From Epithemia pelagica (Eukaryota > Bacillariophyta > Bacillariophyceae > Surirellales > Surirellaceae): a stretch of DNA of 64,000 nucleotides. The notes below the pieces were generated by a model that worked only from the letters and a program-made list of their open reading frames with translations, did not search any database and was not told the origin of the DNA. The position numbers and the translations under genes were made by a program. Shown here piece by piece: positions 43,060 to 55,095 of the stretch (positions are counted from its first letter, which is position 1; each line of letters starts with the position of its first letter). The stretch covers positions 1,674,001-1,738,000 of the forward strand of contig OX337238.1 of the NCBI GenBank assembly GCA_946965045.2, given 5' to 3'.

Positions 43060-44463
43060 TGTGGTAGTTGTGCTTTTGTCGTTCCCTCGAGAGGGTGTGA
43101 AAAGTGAATTGTGATGCCCGTCGAAATGGAACAAAAAAGGTGGTCAACTGGTCCTTGCTGTTTTGTCTTGTTTGGTTTGATCGTACGGGGAAACAGTCGA
43201 AATGGCTTTTGCTTTAGTCCTCGAGACAGTATTCGTAATTCATCGAGTGAGTTCGTGTGGATCTGGGACAGAGAGAGTGTAGTGACTCTCAGGCTCAGGC
43301 CCATTCAAACAAACCGGTCACACAAAGTAAGTAGAATAGAGAGCAAGCACATGAAATGGATGGGAAGGTTGAGAGAGGAACGAGCACATGATCGCCTGCG
43401 TCGTCCGAGCTGGATGGTCCCTCTTATCTACCGAGGGGACATTCGTATCCGATCCATTCGAGGACCAAGATCATTCTAAGTCAAGACAGTATTGTGTGAA
43501 GTGTGAACCGCAAAGTCCGGTTCATCGTCGAGAAGCTGGCTTGACAAATTCGTTTCCGAAACAGACGATAGGGGCAGGCGTGCGTTATACATGGGTCGAC
43601 ATGCGTTGTCTTAGGTACCCATAATCTTAAACAATATGCGGTCTCGCTCGCGGGAGCCATATCTCTGGGCTCGCAACCAGTGGCGAAAGTGACTGGATCT
43701 ACAAGAGGACGACTCCACATTCATCAACACATACACGAAGTCTTCAAGCAATGGTCCTCCATTGTTTGTGTTCGGACTTCGGACACTCCGACCATTTTAC
43801 GATGCGGCCGGATGCATATACTAAGTGCCATTGTAAGGGTAACGGGTAACTGTTCTGATGGACGACTTGTGTGTTTTTCGTCGAATCCTCACGGAGTCGA
43901 TCAAGCAAAAGAGTGACGTGAAAGTTGCAACTCGTCCGGTCATGATCTTGCGTTGCAGTTGGTAGGCAACGTTTTTCTTTTCTTTTGCGATTATTGACCA
44001 ACCTTTGAAGCTCTGGTTGCCGGGTCGATCTACATGGTTACCTTTTGTTTTCACAGTCACGGTAGTGCATCATTCTCCACAAGTGAGAATTTGATTACAG
44101 ATAAATTGCATTCTAGTAGGAAAACGTTCGATACAAGGTTTTGTATCTCGACCGTCCAAAGACACTATAATCACAGTTTTGTGAACCATCGTATGCGACA
44201 ATCCATAGCGTGGACTCGTTGAGATTTGGAGGAGTGATCTTGTTTCAAGTAGGTTCGTTTCAGAGGAAACACACTGCTGTCATAGAACCGCGCCAAGAGG
44301 TGCAAAACAAGAATGGAATGCAACTGGCGACTCTTTGACACCTTCACATCAGACAGTGAACAAGAATATTTTGATGCTTTGTCCATCACTATAACCGCTT
44401 GACAATCCTGACTCATTGACATCTGCAACACAAACATACAAAATCGACTTGTGCTTTTCCGAA
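43060..44463. other. Intergenic gap
   Basis: About 1.4 kb with several short overlapping open frames on both strands, none with recognisable motifs. No repeats were noticed. Confidence 0.4.
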
Positions 44464-45057
44464 TTACCGGATATTGGGTCTTCGTGAACTTGTGTAGGGA
44501 TCGCAATGGTTCATGCTGGAGTGCAATCGTGAAAGATTAGGATAACAGAGATCGTCGCCAGGATGATGTCTCCTCGCCTTGCTTCCACCCTTTGGGCGTT
44601 TGCTGGAACAGCCTCGTTTCTGATACGAGGCCGACTCATGAAATCCTCGCGACCCAAATGGTGCCATGGTTTCAGAAAAACTGTTGTGCAGCAGATTTGG
44701 ATACAGATTTTCTTGTGGAGTAATGGGCATCCAGGGGCCCATGTTGTTCATGGGTCGTGGTGGCCGACACGACGGTAGTGTTGGTCGTTCATACCACTTT
44801 GGCTGACTCAGTATCTCCATGTCGCTTGACGACACAACGATAAAAGTGGGAACTTGACCTGGCTCTGTCATTGATGGAGAGGGCAAAGACTCGTATGCTG
44901 GCGAAATGTATCTGCTGGAATATGATGCAGATGCAGATTCTCGATGAGACGAATAGAGTCGAGGACTTTCTTGTGGTTGGCGCTCGTTTTCCTCGGCTTC
45001 CTGGACTGCTGCTTCGTGTCGAAGTGGATGATTCGGCCCTTGTGTTGCGTATCCCAT
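44464..45057 (-). CDS. Pro/Ser-rich hypothetical protein
   Basis: A 197-aa ORF starting with ATG. It is rich in Pro, Ser, Arg and His, with aromatic-proline blocks (YERPTLPSCRPPRPMNNMGPWMP) and a basic tail (KRPKGGSKARRHH). No domain was recognised. Composition looks coding and not random, but there is no homologue or paralogue in the window to support it. It could be part of a longer spliced gene. Confidence 0.35.
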   Translation of the reverse strand: MGYATQGPNHPLRHEAAVQEAEENERQPQESPRLYSSHRESASASYSSRYISPAYESLPSPSMTEPGQVPTFIVVSSSDMEILSQPKWYERPTLPSCRPPRPMNNMGPWMPITPQENLYPNLLHNSFSETMAPFGSRGFHESASYQKRGCSSKRPKGGSKARRHHPGDDLCYPNLSRLHSSMNHCDPYTSSRRPNIR

Positions 45058-45682
45058 TCTTTGTGTCTGTGTGTGTCTTGTATTTGGATGGGGTTTGTCT
45101 TGTTTGGAATTTCACCAGGTTACTATCGTTCTTCTCTACTTGCTTTTTTGGAGAATTTGAGTTGTGTTGAATGGTTTTGTGAGCGCAAATAGCCTGTCGC
45201 AAAGCAATCTTTTTGAATTCCTTGGGGGAAGAAGGAAGCGGATGCTTGTTCGTACGCCATGAGTCTTGCCGGTCTGCTCCCACGAATCAAATTCAACTCT
45301 CGGGCGCTTAGAATTCAAAACATGAAATAGTCTGTGAAAACAACACTTATTCACGATGAGTAGTTGTCCGGACATGCAACAGACAGGAATGCCGGTTCAG
45401 TCTCGTCGCCAGCCATGCCGGTATAAATGAAGTAATTAAAGGACATTCCGGACACGCACGGCGACCTGGCCGACATGAAACCCGTCCTGTATCGCCACAT
45501 GCACAACGGCGATTCTCTTGGAGGGAGTCGAATCTCGGTCTTCCGGTTGTCAGTGTGTGTGTTGGAAGTTGGAAGGCAAGACAATACAGCGGATTCATCT
45601 ATTGTGCGGATAGACTTTGGAGTGCAGTGGGATGGAGTGCAGGGACAATTTCAATCGTGTTCTTTTTCAAACATTCTCACCA

Positions 45683-46105
45683 TTATTTCGTATGGAATAT
45701 TTCAATCGTTGCAAGTGTGGCATCATCGCATAGAATTAGGCCCTCTGGCAAGACGATCCAGGTGGCCATGATACTGCCCCGATACAACTCCTCGTAAGCG
45801 TCAGCCCCAAGAGCCGGAAAGGGGGGAGATGTACGGACCCCCAAACAACAAAACAAATTTGGAGCCACATTTTTTCGTTTTCTTGTCGTGATTCGTCGTT
45901 TGGACCTTTGTCTCGAGGGGTTGCGATATGCCCGAGCCTTTTCCATGGAGTCCATGCAATCATGTGTGCACTGTCTCTTTTTGTTCTTCCTTGGCTGTGC
46001 GAAGGAAGGCTGGAGATGGATTCCGTTCGAGCCGTCGTCGGTCCCCGTCAATGAGATTTCTTGCGGTGGGGCAAATTTCTGGATCAGCACCAAACCGAGC
46101 AGCAT
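45683..46105 (-). CDS. Short hypothetical ORF
   Basis: A 140-aa ORF starting with ATG. It has a basic Arg/Lys-rich middle (RQRSKRRITTRKRKN) and a more hydrophobic end (MATWIVLPEGLILCDD). No domain was recognised and there is no support beyond the open frame, so it may be spurious. Confidence 0.2.
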   Translation of the reverse strand: MLLGLVLIQKFAPPQEISLTGTDDGSNGIHLQPSFAQPRKNKKRQCTHDCMDSMEKARAYRNPSRQRSKRRITTRKRKNVAPNLFCCLGVRTSPPFPALGADAYEELYRGSIMATWIVLPEGLILCDDATLATIEIFHTK

Positions 46106-47065
46106 ACCACTTTTTTGCCGTATCCAGTAAGTCCCTCCGCAAACAGAGGCCGTGTTGCGCTTCTGTGACGACTACACTTTTTATGAATCGTATTTTTCAC
46201 TATTCATGCCGTCCCTCTCTAGAGGGTCACAACTACCAACACCTCCACGGCCAGTTGGACGTCAATCACCATACATGGAACGGACATTTGGGTTGCTGGT
46301 GAATCAAGACGTTTCAGTCGCTCCCAAAGTGGTCTACCTAATAGGTAGTGGTGCGTTTGTCAACGCCCGATCGAGTATGTCCTGCTGGGACTGCCGCTGA
46401 AATAGACTATCCTTTTTGTAGCTTCATGTTGCAATGAAATTATCGGTATACATCAGTGATGTTCGTCTTTCGATAGTATAGGGAGTCAACTATTCGACTG
46501 TCGTTTGTCGACATCTGAAGAGATGCTGACTTCTAACTCGTGACTTAAGACATCCAGTCTTGGGGGACTCTTCAGCTACGGGTGACAACTGACAAGTGAC
46601 AAGAAATACTGTCGGGACTTCGAATGGACCGGCGAAAACGTCGCAAGTCAATGCTCGCAACTATCTTCAACTCTGATAGTAGTGTGGATAAATTGCATGA
46701 TGCACATGGTCAATAAAGTCCCAGCCAGAATGCATCTTGGACGCCGGGATCAAGTCTACAGAATGGATCTATAATGACAGAAAGATGACTCGTTTACCAG
46801 TACAATATACTCTATAATAGGAATATTGTGTACGAGTATTGGGACAACGAGTACGAGTACCTCCTACCTCTTACAATACTCTTAGTACAATACTACTAGT
46901 GTAAACACACTCACGCACTTTTTGGACGAGCACAAAACGCCCACACAATCCAAAATTTCTAACCACACAGATGGAGATGGAGGGAGCAGGCAGCAGGCAC
47001 TGATTCATACTTTTGAGTTCTTTCCCAATTCCGTCCTGTGGAGAAAGCACTATTCTTTCACGATC
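46106..47065. other. Gap upstream of the cyclase gene
   Basis: About 950 bp without a recognised gene. It contains short GAGTA/ACGAGTA repeats near 46830-46860. A frame open from about 46922 runs into the cyclase ORF but has no ATG before 47066, so part of this may be 5' UTR. Confidence 0.4.
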
Positions 47066-50000
47066 ATGTCCACACGACAAACAGCAAACCAACCAGGCAT
47101 GTCGTCCCTGTCGCAGCTTGCCAATCTCAACAAGAAGGAACTTTTACTCCTTTCTGAAGAATTTGAAGATGACGACTTTGACGAGGAGGATGACGATAGA
47201 TTGGACAAGACAACGGGGACCTTGGGTGATTGGGGCATGCCCGTGCAATCCCGAGTGGAGGAGGTGACCAAACCACAGCCCCAACAACCACAAGACGAAG
47301 AACGAGATGAAATTCAAGAAGTCAAACGTATTGCGCAAGGAGAAACGCGGGTTGTCCGTATTTGGAGAGTTGTGGTGGCCGTGATTTTGATCACAGCCGG
47401 AGCCTTGGTGTCCTATGGAACTTACTACTACCTCGATCAACAATTGGATGACGAAACGGTGAACAAGGTACGCTAGATACTCCCAAACAGGAAGGATAAT
47501 CGAGTTTGAACTCATTTTCTTCTGACACAATTACATCCTTTTTTATCTGGTTGCAGTACAAATTGTTTGTAAATACCATTCATGATGTGTCCCACATGCA
47601 CTTTTTGAATTCTGTCACAGCCTGTCAATCTTTGGCTCGCGCCATGACAGCTGAAGCCACGGCAGCGGCTCAGGCGGCTGCCGCAGCCGCAGGAGTCGAA
47701 GAAATGGCACCCTCTTCGATTCTTCCCTTTTTTACCATGCCCCAATGGGAAGTTCATGCCAGCGAAGCTCGCGAACGGGGAGGGATTGAAGCCTTTGTCT
47801 TTCTCCCGTATTTGGTGAGTCAACGAGACATTGATACCTTTACAGAACATGCCAAGCAACATGCCGCGACCTGGCAAGAACAAAGCATTGCCGTTCATCA
47901 GGCCTACAATCCACACTTTGCCCCTTTGAACTTTGGAACGAGTAGCACAACCGAAATTTATGAATTGGATACTAAGCGTCCCACAACGGTCAATGATACC
48001 GCTCTTATGCAACAAGTGATGAAACAACTACCTCAACTACAACAATTAAAGCAACTGCAACAACAAATGCAAGAGCAGCTCCTTCAACAACTCCAGCAGC
48101 AACAACAAGAAGGAGGGCCACTACCGCCACCACCAGAATTGCCACCTTTTGAGCTTCCCCTCCCCCCACCCATTCTGCCCTATTGGACCATGTCACCGCC
48201 ACCACAGAACAACTATGACATGATGATGGCCAATGCCTTTCCCTTGTATGCCAAACAAATTCAAGATGCTATTGTCACTCGAAGTACGTAATCTGTCATT
48301 CTGTCTATGTATGGTCCCAAAGATTGAGTATGTCCACCGCTCATTATATCCTCTGTACTTGTGATTTTCTTGTTTCCATTTGTTTTGGCCCATTTGCCAA
48401 TTTGTTTTAGTGTTTGGTTTTGGTGCCATGGATTTGCAATTGGGAGATACCCTGGACGACTTGATTGGCGTGGAAAGTCATCAGGTGGTCCATGCCATGC
48501 GACACCCCACAGCGGCGCGGCAACCGGGTGTTGATCCTGCCTCGTATACGCGACAAACTCATGCGTATGCCATTCAACCCGTTTTTACCAGTCTCTCCGA
48601 TACCATTTTACCCATGACTGCACCACCCATACCAGTTGCGGGTGCCTCTGGAGGCGATGCAACAACAGCGGCAGGAGGAAATGCTCCAGAATCCATGGGA
48701 ACTCAGGCAGGGACACCAGGCCCGATTCCCATGGGTCCCCTGTCCTTGGAAGATCAAATTCGCAATGGCATTGGTGGATTCTTAGTTGTATTTGGTGGAA
48801 TTGACGCCTTTCTCATCAATATTCTTCCTACGGGAGTCCGTGGAATTCGTATTGTCATCAAAAACTCGTGTGGAGATACGGTGACCTATGAATTGGACGG
48901 CAACGATGTAAGTGATAAACGAACCAAGGAACGAGTCTGGAAGACTGGTTCTTTTGCCCCCGTGTCTCACGCTCTACTGTCTATGTTGATATATGTGTCT
49001 GTACGCGGAATCCTCGCAACGATTGGCAACTACCAGGCAATATTTATCGGAGAAGGTGATCTCAGTGACCCAGACTATTCCCATTTAACACGAGAGATCA
49101 ATTTCCCGCTTCCGACTACGCCTCTTGGTGGATACTGCAGCTATCATTTTGTTGTCTCGCCTTCCTCGTTGTTTATGGAGGACAACTCATCCAATCTACC
49201 CATTATTTTCACCATAGTGGTTGCTGGTATCTTTGCCATAATGGTTGTGACCTTCTTCATCTATGACATGCAGGTTGAACGCCGAAACAAGAAAATGGTC
49301 AATACAGCCGCTCGGTCCAATGCGATTGTATCATCCATTTTCCCTTCCACCTTTCGAGATCGTCTCATGGCACATGAGGACGAACAAAGGCCTCAATCCG
49401 GGGATAGCGAGGGAGATCTTTTGTTGCAACCAACAAAGACTCATCTGAAGACTTTCTTGAACGCCAATGTCGACAATGATGACGACGAAATGCTTCTCAT
49501 GACTTCGAAACCCATTGCTGACCTCTTTACCGACACTACGATCATGTTTGCTGATATTGCAGGCTTTACGGCCTGGAGTTCAGTACGAGAACCCTCGCAG
49601 GTTTTCATCTTGCTCGAGACCGTCTACCGAGCCTTTGACATGTGAGTTCCTTCAAGCATACGCTGCAGTGAACAGCATTGGAGAATCGCTCACATTTTTG
49701 TTTTCAGCATTGCCAAGAAACGTGGGGTCTTCAAAGTCGAAACTGTTGGAGACTGTTACGTCGCCGTATGCGGACTCCCCGATCCTCGTTTGGACCACGC
49801 CGTTGTAATGTCACGATTCGCTCTGGATTGCCTAACACGAATGCAGTCCCTCTCTAAGAAATTGGAAGTGATGCTTGGACCAGACACGGGAGACCTGGGA
49901 ATGAGGATTGGCCTTCACAGTGGTCCTGTCACAGCTGGGGTCCTTCGTGGTGAAAGGTCTCGTTTCCAATTATTTGGAGACACCATGAACACGGCGTCAC

Positions 50001-51700
50001 GTATGGAAAGCACCGGCGTGGTCAATCGAGTACAAGTGTCCGAAGAAACGTCCAAGCTTTTGGTGGGGGCTGGAAAGGAGCACTGGCTCATGCCGAGAGA
50101 AGAACCAGTGGAGGCCAAGGGCAAAGGAATCCTCACCACATTCTGGTTGAAAAAGTCGGGGGTTGCTTCTTCAGACAGATACTCGGACGATCACACTACC
50201 TCCATGTCCACGTCGACTTTTGAAGGAGGACTAGTGGATGTTTCGGCTCTGTCGAATTCCTTTGGGGCTATTTCAAGCAAGACCTCGCGTCTAATTGGAT
50301 GGAATGTGGAAGTCCTGTTCACCCTTCTCAGGCAGATCGTCGAAACGAGAAGAGATCGAGGAATTGAACCCCTTTTGTGCAGCCCTGAAGATCTAAAACG
50401 ATATGAATCCAATCTAGCGCGCGTCATCGCCCATGACAACTCAACAGTCCTTGAAGAAGTAGAAGAAGTCATTTGGCTTCCGCATCACGATCGAAGTGAA
50501 AGTATGACAAACACGACACTTGGTCAAGTTCGAGCTAAGCAAGAATCCATCACAACATCAAACAGCGATACGCTTCAATCTGCTTCAAATGAACTGGTCG
50601 AATATGTAACAGGAATTGCTACCATGTACAATGAGAACCCTTTTCACAACTTCGAACACGCATCTCATGTCACCATGTCTGTGGTGAAGTTGTTGTCTCG
50701 AATTGTTGCACCTTCCGAAGTTGATTATTACGAAAATCATGCGGCTTCGATCGCCAAGGAACAACCGATCGGGCAACAGGGGACTCGGCCATCATGTTCC
50801 ACCTTGCATGATCACACGTACGGTATCACATCCGACCCTCTCACTCAATTTTCGTGTGTGTTGTCAGCCTTGATTCATGACGCTGATCACCCTGGTGTCC
50901 CCAATGCCCAGTTGGTGAATGAAGGTCAAGAAATGGCCTTGCGCTTCAAAGGGAAGAGCATTGCTGAACAAAACTCGGTGGAATTAGCATGGAATATGCT
51001 AATGGAGGATCGTTTTCGGAACCTAAGATCAGTCATTTATGTTTCTGAGCTCGAGCTAAAGCGCTTCCGTCAACTTGTCGTAAATTCAGTAATGGCCACG
51101 GATATTGTGGATAAGGAGCTCAAAGCATTGCGCAATGCACGATGGGAAACAGCGTTCTGCAAGAATATGCCATCTGGTGGAAGCGAGCTGGAGAATGTGA
51201 ATCGCAAGGCCACGATTGTGATCGAGCATCTGATTCAGGCCTCTGATGTTGCACATACAATGCAACACTGGCATATTTATCGAAAATGGAACCAGCGATT
51301 CTTCATGGAATGTTATATTGCCTACAAAGAGGGACGAGCAGAGCAGAATCCGGCAGATTTCTGGTATCAAGGCGAGATCGGCTTCTTCGATTTCTACATT
51401 ATTCCTCTGGCAAAGAAGTTAAAAGATTGTGGTGTATTCGGTGTATCGAGTGACGAATATTTGAACTACGCGACGAGCAACAGGAACGAGTGGAAAGTAA
51501 GAGGATCCGAACTTGTTGCCGAAATGATGGAACAGATCCAAGCGAAGAGTATGTCGTCTCGACGACTTACTCGGGATGTACGTCTTTCTCCAAAAACAGT
51601 ATGGAGAACCACACCAATTTCAGCTTCTCATCCCTCGAAAGCTTCAAGTGATGTTCCTGACCGAGGAAGTAAAGACAAAAGTATCAAGAATCCATCGTGA
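47066..51700 (+). CDS. Membrane class III nucleotidyl cyclase fused to HD-type phosphodiesterase
   Basis: Five exons (47066-47467, 47557-48283, 48411-48907, 49037-49641, 49708-51700) encode about 1407 aa. Order: an acidic N-terminus; a first membrane helix (VVVAVILITAGALVSYGTYYYL); a large ectodomain with poly-Gln and poly-Pro runs; a second helix (IIFTIVVAGIFAIMVVTFFIY); a class III cyclase domain (TIMFADIAGFTAW, KVETVGDCYVAV, FQLFGDTMNTASRME); and a PDE catalytic domain with HNFEHASHV, ALIHDADHPG and QASDVAHT metal motifs. It should make and break cyclic nucleotide at a membrane. The KVET Glu is guanylate-cyclase-like, but the second specificity position is Gln where guanylate cyclases have Cys, so the substrate is uncertain. 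Intron 3 (48908-49036) is stop-free and 129 nt. Confidence 0.88.
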
Positions 51701-51983
51701 ATTCAAAAGGGCCTAGGGTCCACGGAAAAGGTCCAAAATCGCCACAGAAGGACGTCGGAAAGACCGTTGTGTCAGGTCCCTCCTCTTCAACCACTGTTCA
51801 AATAGACATTTAATCAACCGATATATTATGCCTTCCGTACTGAGGACTAGCTCCGACTCATATGGAATTCGCGAGGGGACACCTACAAAGTACCAAGGCG
51901 AAGCAAAATGGGGAAGCATGGTCGAAGTCGAATTAAGAGGAGTTCACCAGCCAATAAAAATTTATAATGTTTTTTCTAACAAC

Positions 51984-54900
51984 CTACACAACCAATGATG
52001 ATGAGACCTTCTGTCCAACAGTAGACAACAGCTCGGACGATCCGACTAATTTCGTGTTTTCTCCAGAGAACGGCGAAGAATCAGGTTGCTGCGAAGGGGA
52101 GGACAGAATCCCTGTATGCCTTTGCAACATTTGCTGGGTCTCTGTCTTTTGTTCTGACGTCGCCGCAATATCCCCTCTCACAGAATCACCTGTGGCTTTC
52201 AGTTTTACGAGCTCTACCATTTCCGCCACAATCTCCTGGCCTCGCACCTCCCATTCACTGCGGTTCTTTGTCGCATAGTTCAAATACTCATCACTCGAAA
52301 CACCAAACACTCCACAGTCTTTCAGCTTCTTTGTCAAAGGAATAATGTAAAAGTCAAAGAAACCAATCTCACCCTTGTACCAAAACTCGGCCGGATTCTT
52401 CTCGGCGCGACAATCCACATAGGCTTGGTAGCACTCCATAAAGAACCGTTCATTCCATTTCCGATAAATATGCCAATGCTGCATCGTATGTGCCACATCC
52501 GAGGCTTGGATCAAATGCTCAATCACAATTGTGGCCTTGCGATTCACATTCTCCAGCTCATCGCCTGACTGAGATTCTTCTGCATTGAAAGCAGTCTCCC
52601 ATCGAGCATTACGCGATGCCTTGAGCTCCTTGTCTACAATATCTGTGGCCATGACGGAATTCACAACCAATTGGCGGAATCGCCGAAACTCGGCCTCGTT
52701 GACGTACAGAGCAGATCGGAGATTTTCGAAACGAACGTCCATCAACAAATTCCATGCAAGTTCAATAGAATTTTGCTCAGCAACACTCTTGCCCTTGAAT
52801 CGCACAGCTACCTCTTGTCCCTCCTTGACCAGTTGTGCATTGGGAACACCTGGATGATCTGCGTCATGAATGAGAGCAGACAAAACACAGGAGAACTGTG
52901 TCAATGGATCTGACGTGATACCGTAGGTGTGATCATGCAGTGTAGAAGATCCGTCTTGCATGGCCTTGGAGTTTTCATAGTCGACTTCGGATGGTGCCAC
53001 AATACGGGACAGCAACTTGACCACGGACATGGTGACATGAGAGGCATGTTCAAAGTTATGGAATGGGTTGTTATTGTACATTGTCGCAATGGCTGTAACG
53101 TATGCACAGAGTTCGTCCGCAACGACAGCAGGCATGTCAACTTCCCCATCAAGCTTTGGCTGCGGGGTCACCGGGTCATTGCGAGGAAGCCAGATAACCT
53201 CTTCGACTTTGTCCAGCATGGTGATGCTACCATTTAGAGCTTTCGTAGTAACCTCCGTTTCGTATTTAAGTCTGTCAAATGAATCTGTTATGTTCCGACT
53301 TTTCCGCAAACGAACTATTTGCTTGATCAAGTTTAGAAGGACCTCCACATTCCAACTGATCAGACGGGCAGTCTTGCTTGATGACGTTCGATTTGTTAAA
53401 GTCGAACTATTGCCTCCACCACGAGAAGGAAACGAGACGTTTCTTCCTTCGTCCACAAACTGTTCAATTGATGCCGTACCTGGCCTTCTTAACCAAAATG
53501 TGGTCAATATGCCCTTGCCTTTAGCTTGCACTGCGTTTTCCCGTGATACCAACCAATGCTCTTTTCCGGCCTTCATCAACAGTTTGGACGTTTCCTCAGA
53601 TACCTGAACACGGTTCACTTCGCCTGTACTTTCCATTCGGGATGCTGTGTTCATTGTATCCCCAAACAACTGGAATCGAGAACGCTCCCCTCGAAGGACT
53701 CCCGCCGTAACAGGTCCACTGTGAATACCAATTCGCATACTCAAATCTCCCGTGTCAGGTCCAAGCATGATTTCTAATTTCTTGGTTAGTGCTTGCATTC
53801 GGCTCATACAATCCAGGGCAAAACGAGCCATGATGACAGCGTGATCGGCACGTGGATCAGGTAGACCACAAACAGCCACATAGCAGTCTCCCACGGTCTC
53901 AACCTTGAATACTCCGCGCTTCTTCGCAATTCTGTGACAAGTACAAATAATAAGATGTCAAAGTTAGATCAAGAGATGGACAATTGTGATTCATTTCCCC
54001 ACTGGAATGCAAAGCTTACATATCAAATGCTCGGTAGACCGTCTCAAGGAGAGTAAAGACCTGAGATGGTTCGCGCACAGAACTCCATGCGGTAAAGCCT
54101 GAAATATCGGCAAACATGACTGTCGTGTCCGTGAACAGGTCGGCAATAGGCTTTGATTCTAAAACAATGTCGTCGTCGTCATGCAATCTCTTGCCATTCT
54201 CTTCCTCGGACGGGGAATGGGCACTAGTTAAAAAGCCCTTCAAATGCGTCTTTGTTGGTTGTAAGAGCAAACCACCGCGTGTCGTCTTCTTGTTGTCGTC
54301 ATCGGGAGTTGCCAAGAGACGGTCGCGGATAGTCGAAGGAAAGATGGACGAAACAATGGCGTTGGATCGGGCTGCGGTATTGACCATTTTCTTGTTTCTT
54401 CGTTCGACTTGCATGTCGTAGATGAAAAATGCAATCACCATAATGACAAAGATTCCGGCAACAACAATGGTGAAGATAAGGGGAAGGTTGGAATCATTGT
54501 CGTCCATATACAAGGAAGTGGGCGTCACAAGGTACTTATAGCTGCAAATTCCTCCAATGTCCGAGATATTCTTTTCAGAGGATGTCCGATCACCAAACTG
54601 GGGATAAATGATGCTATCAAAAAGTAGCTCGCGTGTCAGGTGTGCATATGTAGAGTCACTCTGGTCACCCTCTCCCATGAATGTTGCCTGGGACGGTTTG
54701 ATTTAAAATAAATGTAAAACGAAAGACAATCGTTAGCCTTCGTGTCATTTCTTGTGGTCCAAACGGTCACACTATCGTTTGATTCCGGAAATGGGCTTTT
54801 TGACCTACCTGATTGCCATCCAATTCATAAGTGAATACATCGCCGCAGTCATTTTTGATCACGACACGAATACCCCGAATACCATTGGGTTAAATGTCCA

Positions 54901-55095
54901 CCAAAAAGGCATCAAACCCAAACAATCCAAGCAAATACCCTGCAATACCAGCCCGTGTTTGATCGTTGGGACTGGCGTCGTCTGCCATAGTGGTGGCCGA
55001 TCCGGACAATGTCGTGTAGACAGGTTGCACCAACACGCCATGGGCTTGTTCGGAGGAGGACCGATTGGCCGCTCTAACTCTAACCCAATACGTGT
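51984..55095 (-). pseudogene. 5'-truncated inverted copy of the cyclase/PDE gene
   Basis: This is tail-to-tail with 47066-51700 (283 bp between stops). Exons: about 55095-54809, 54687-54020 and 53931-51984. The first carries an in-frame TAA at 54890-54892, at the position of a Leu in the intact copy (NILPTGVRGI against NI-stop-PNGIRGI). The N-terminal helix and the first half of the ectodomain have no counterpart upstream. Downstream of the stop everything is open: the second membrane helix, the cyclase domain (FADISGFTAW, KVETVGDCYVAV) and the PDE domain (HNFEHASHV, ALIHDADHPG, QASDVAHT). An ATG at 54678 would give an 868-aa one-helix cyclase/PDE, so a shorter functional form is possible. 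The intron matching the exitron-like one (54808-54688) contains stops here. Confidence 0.7.
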
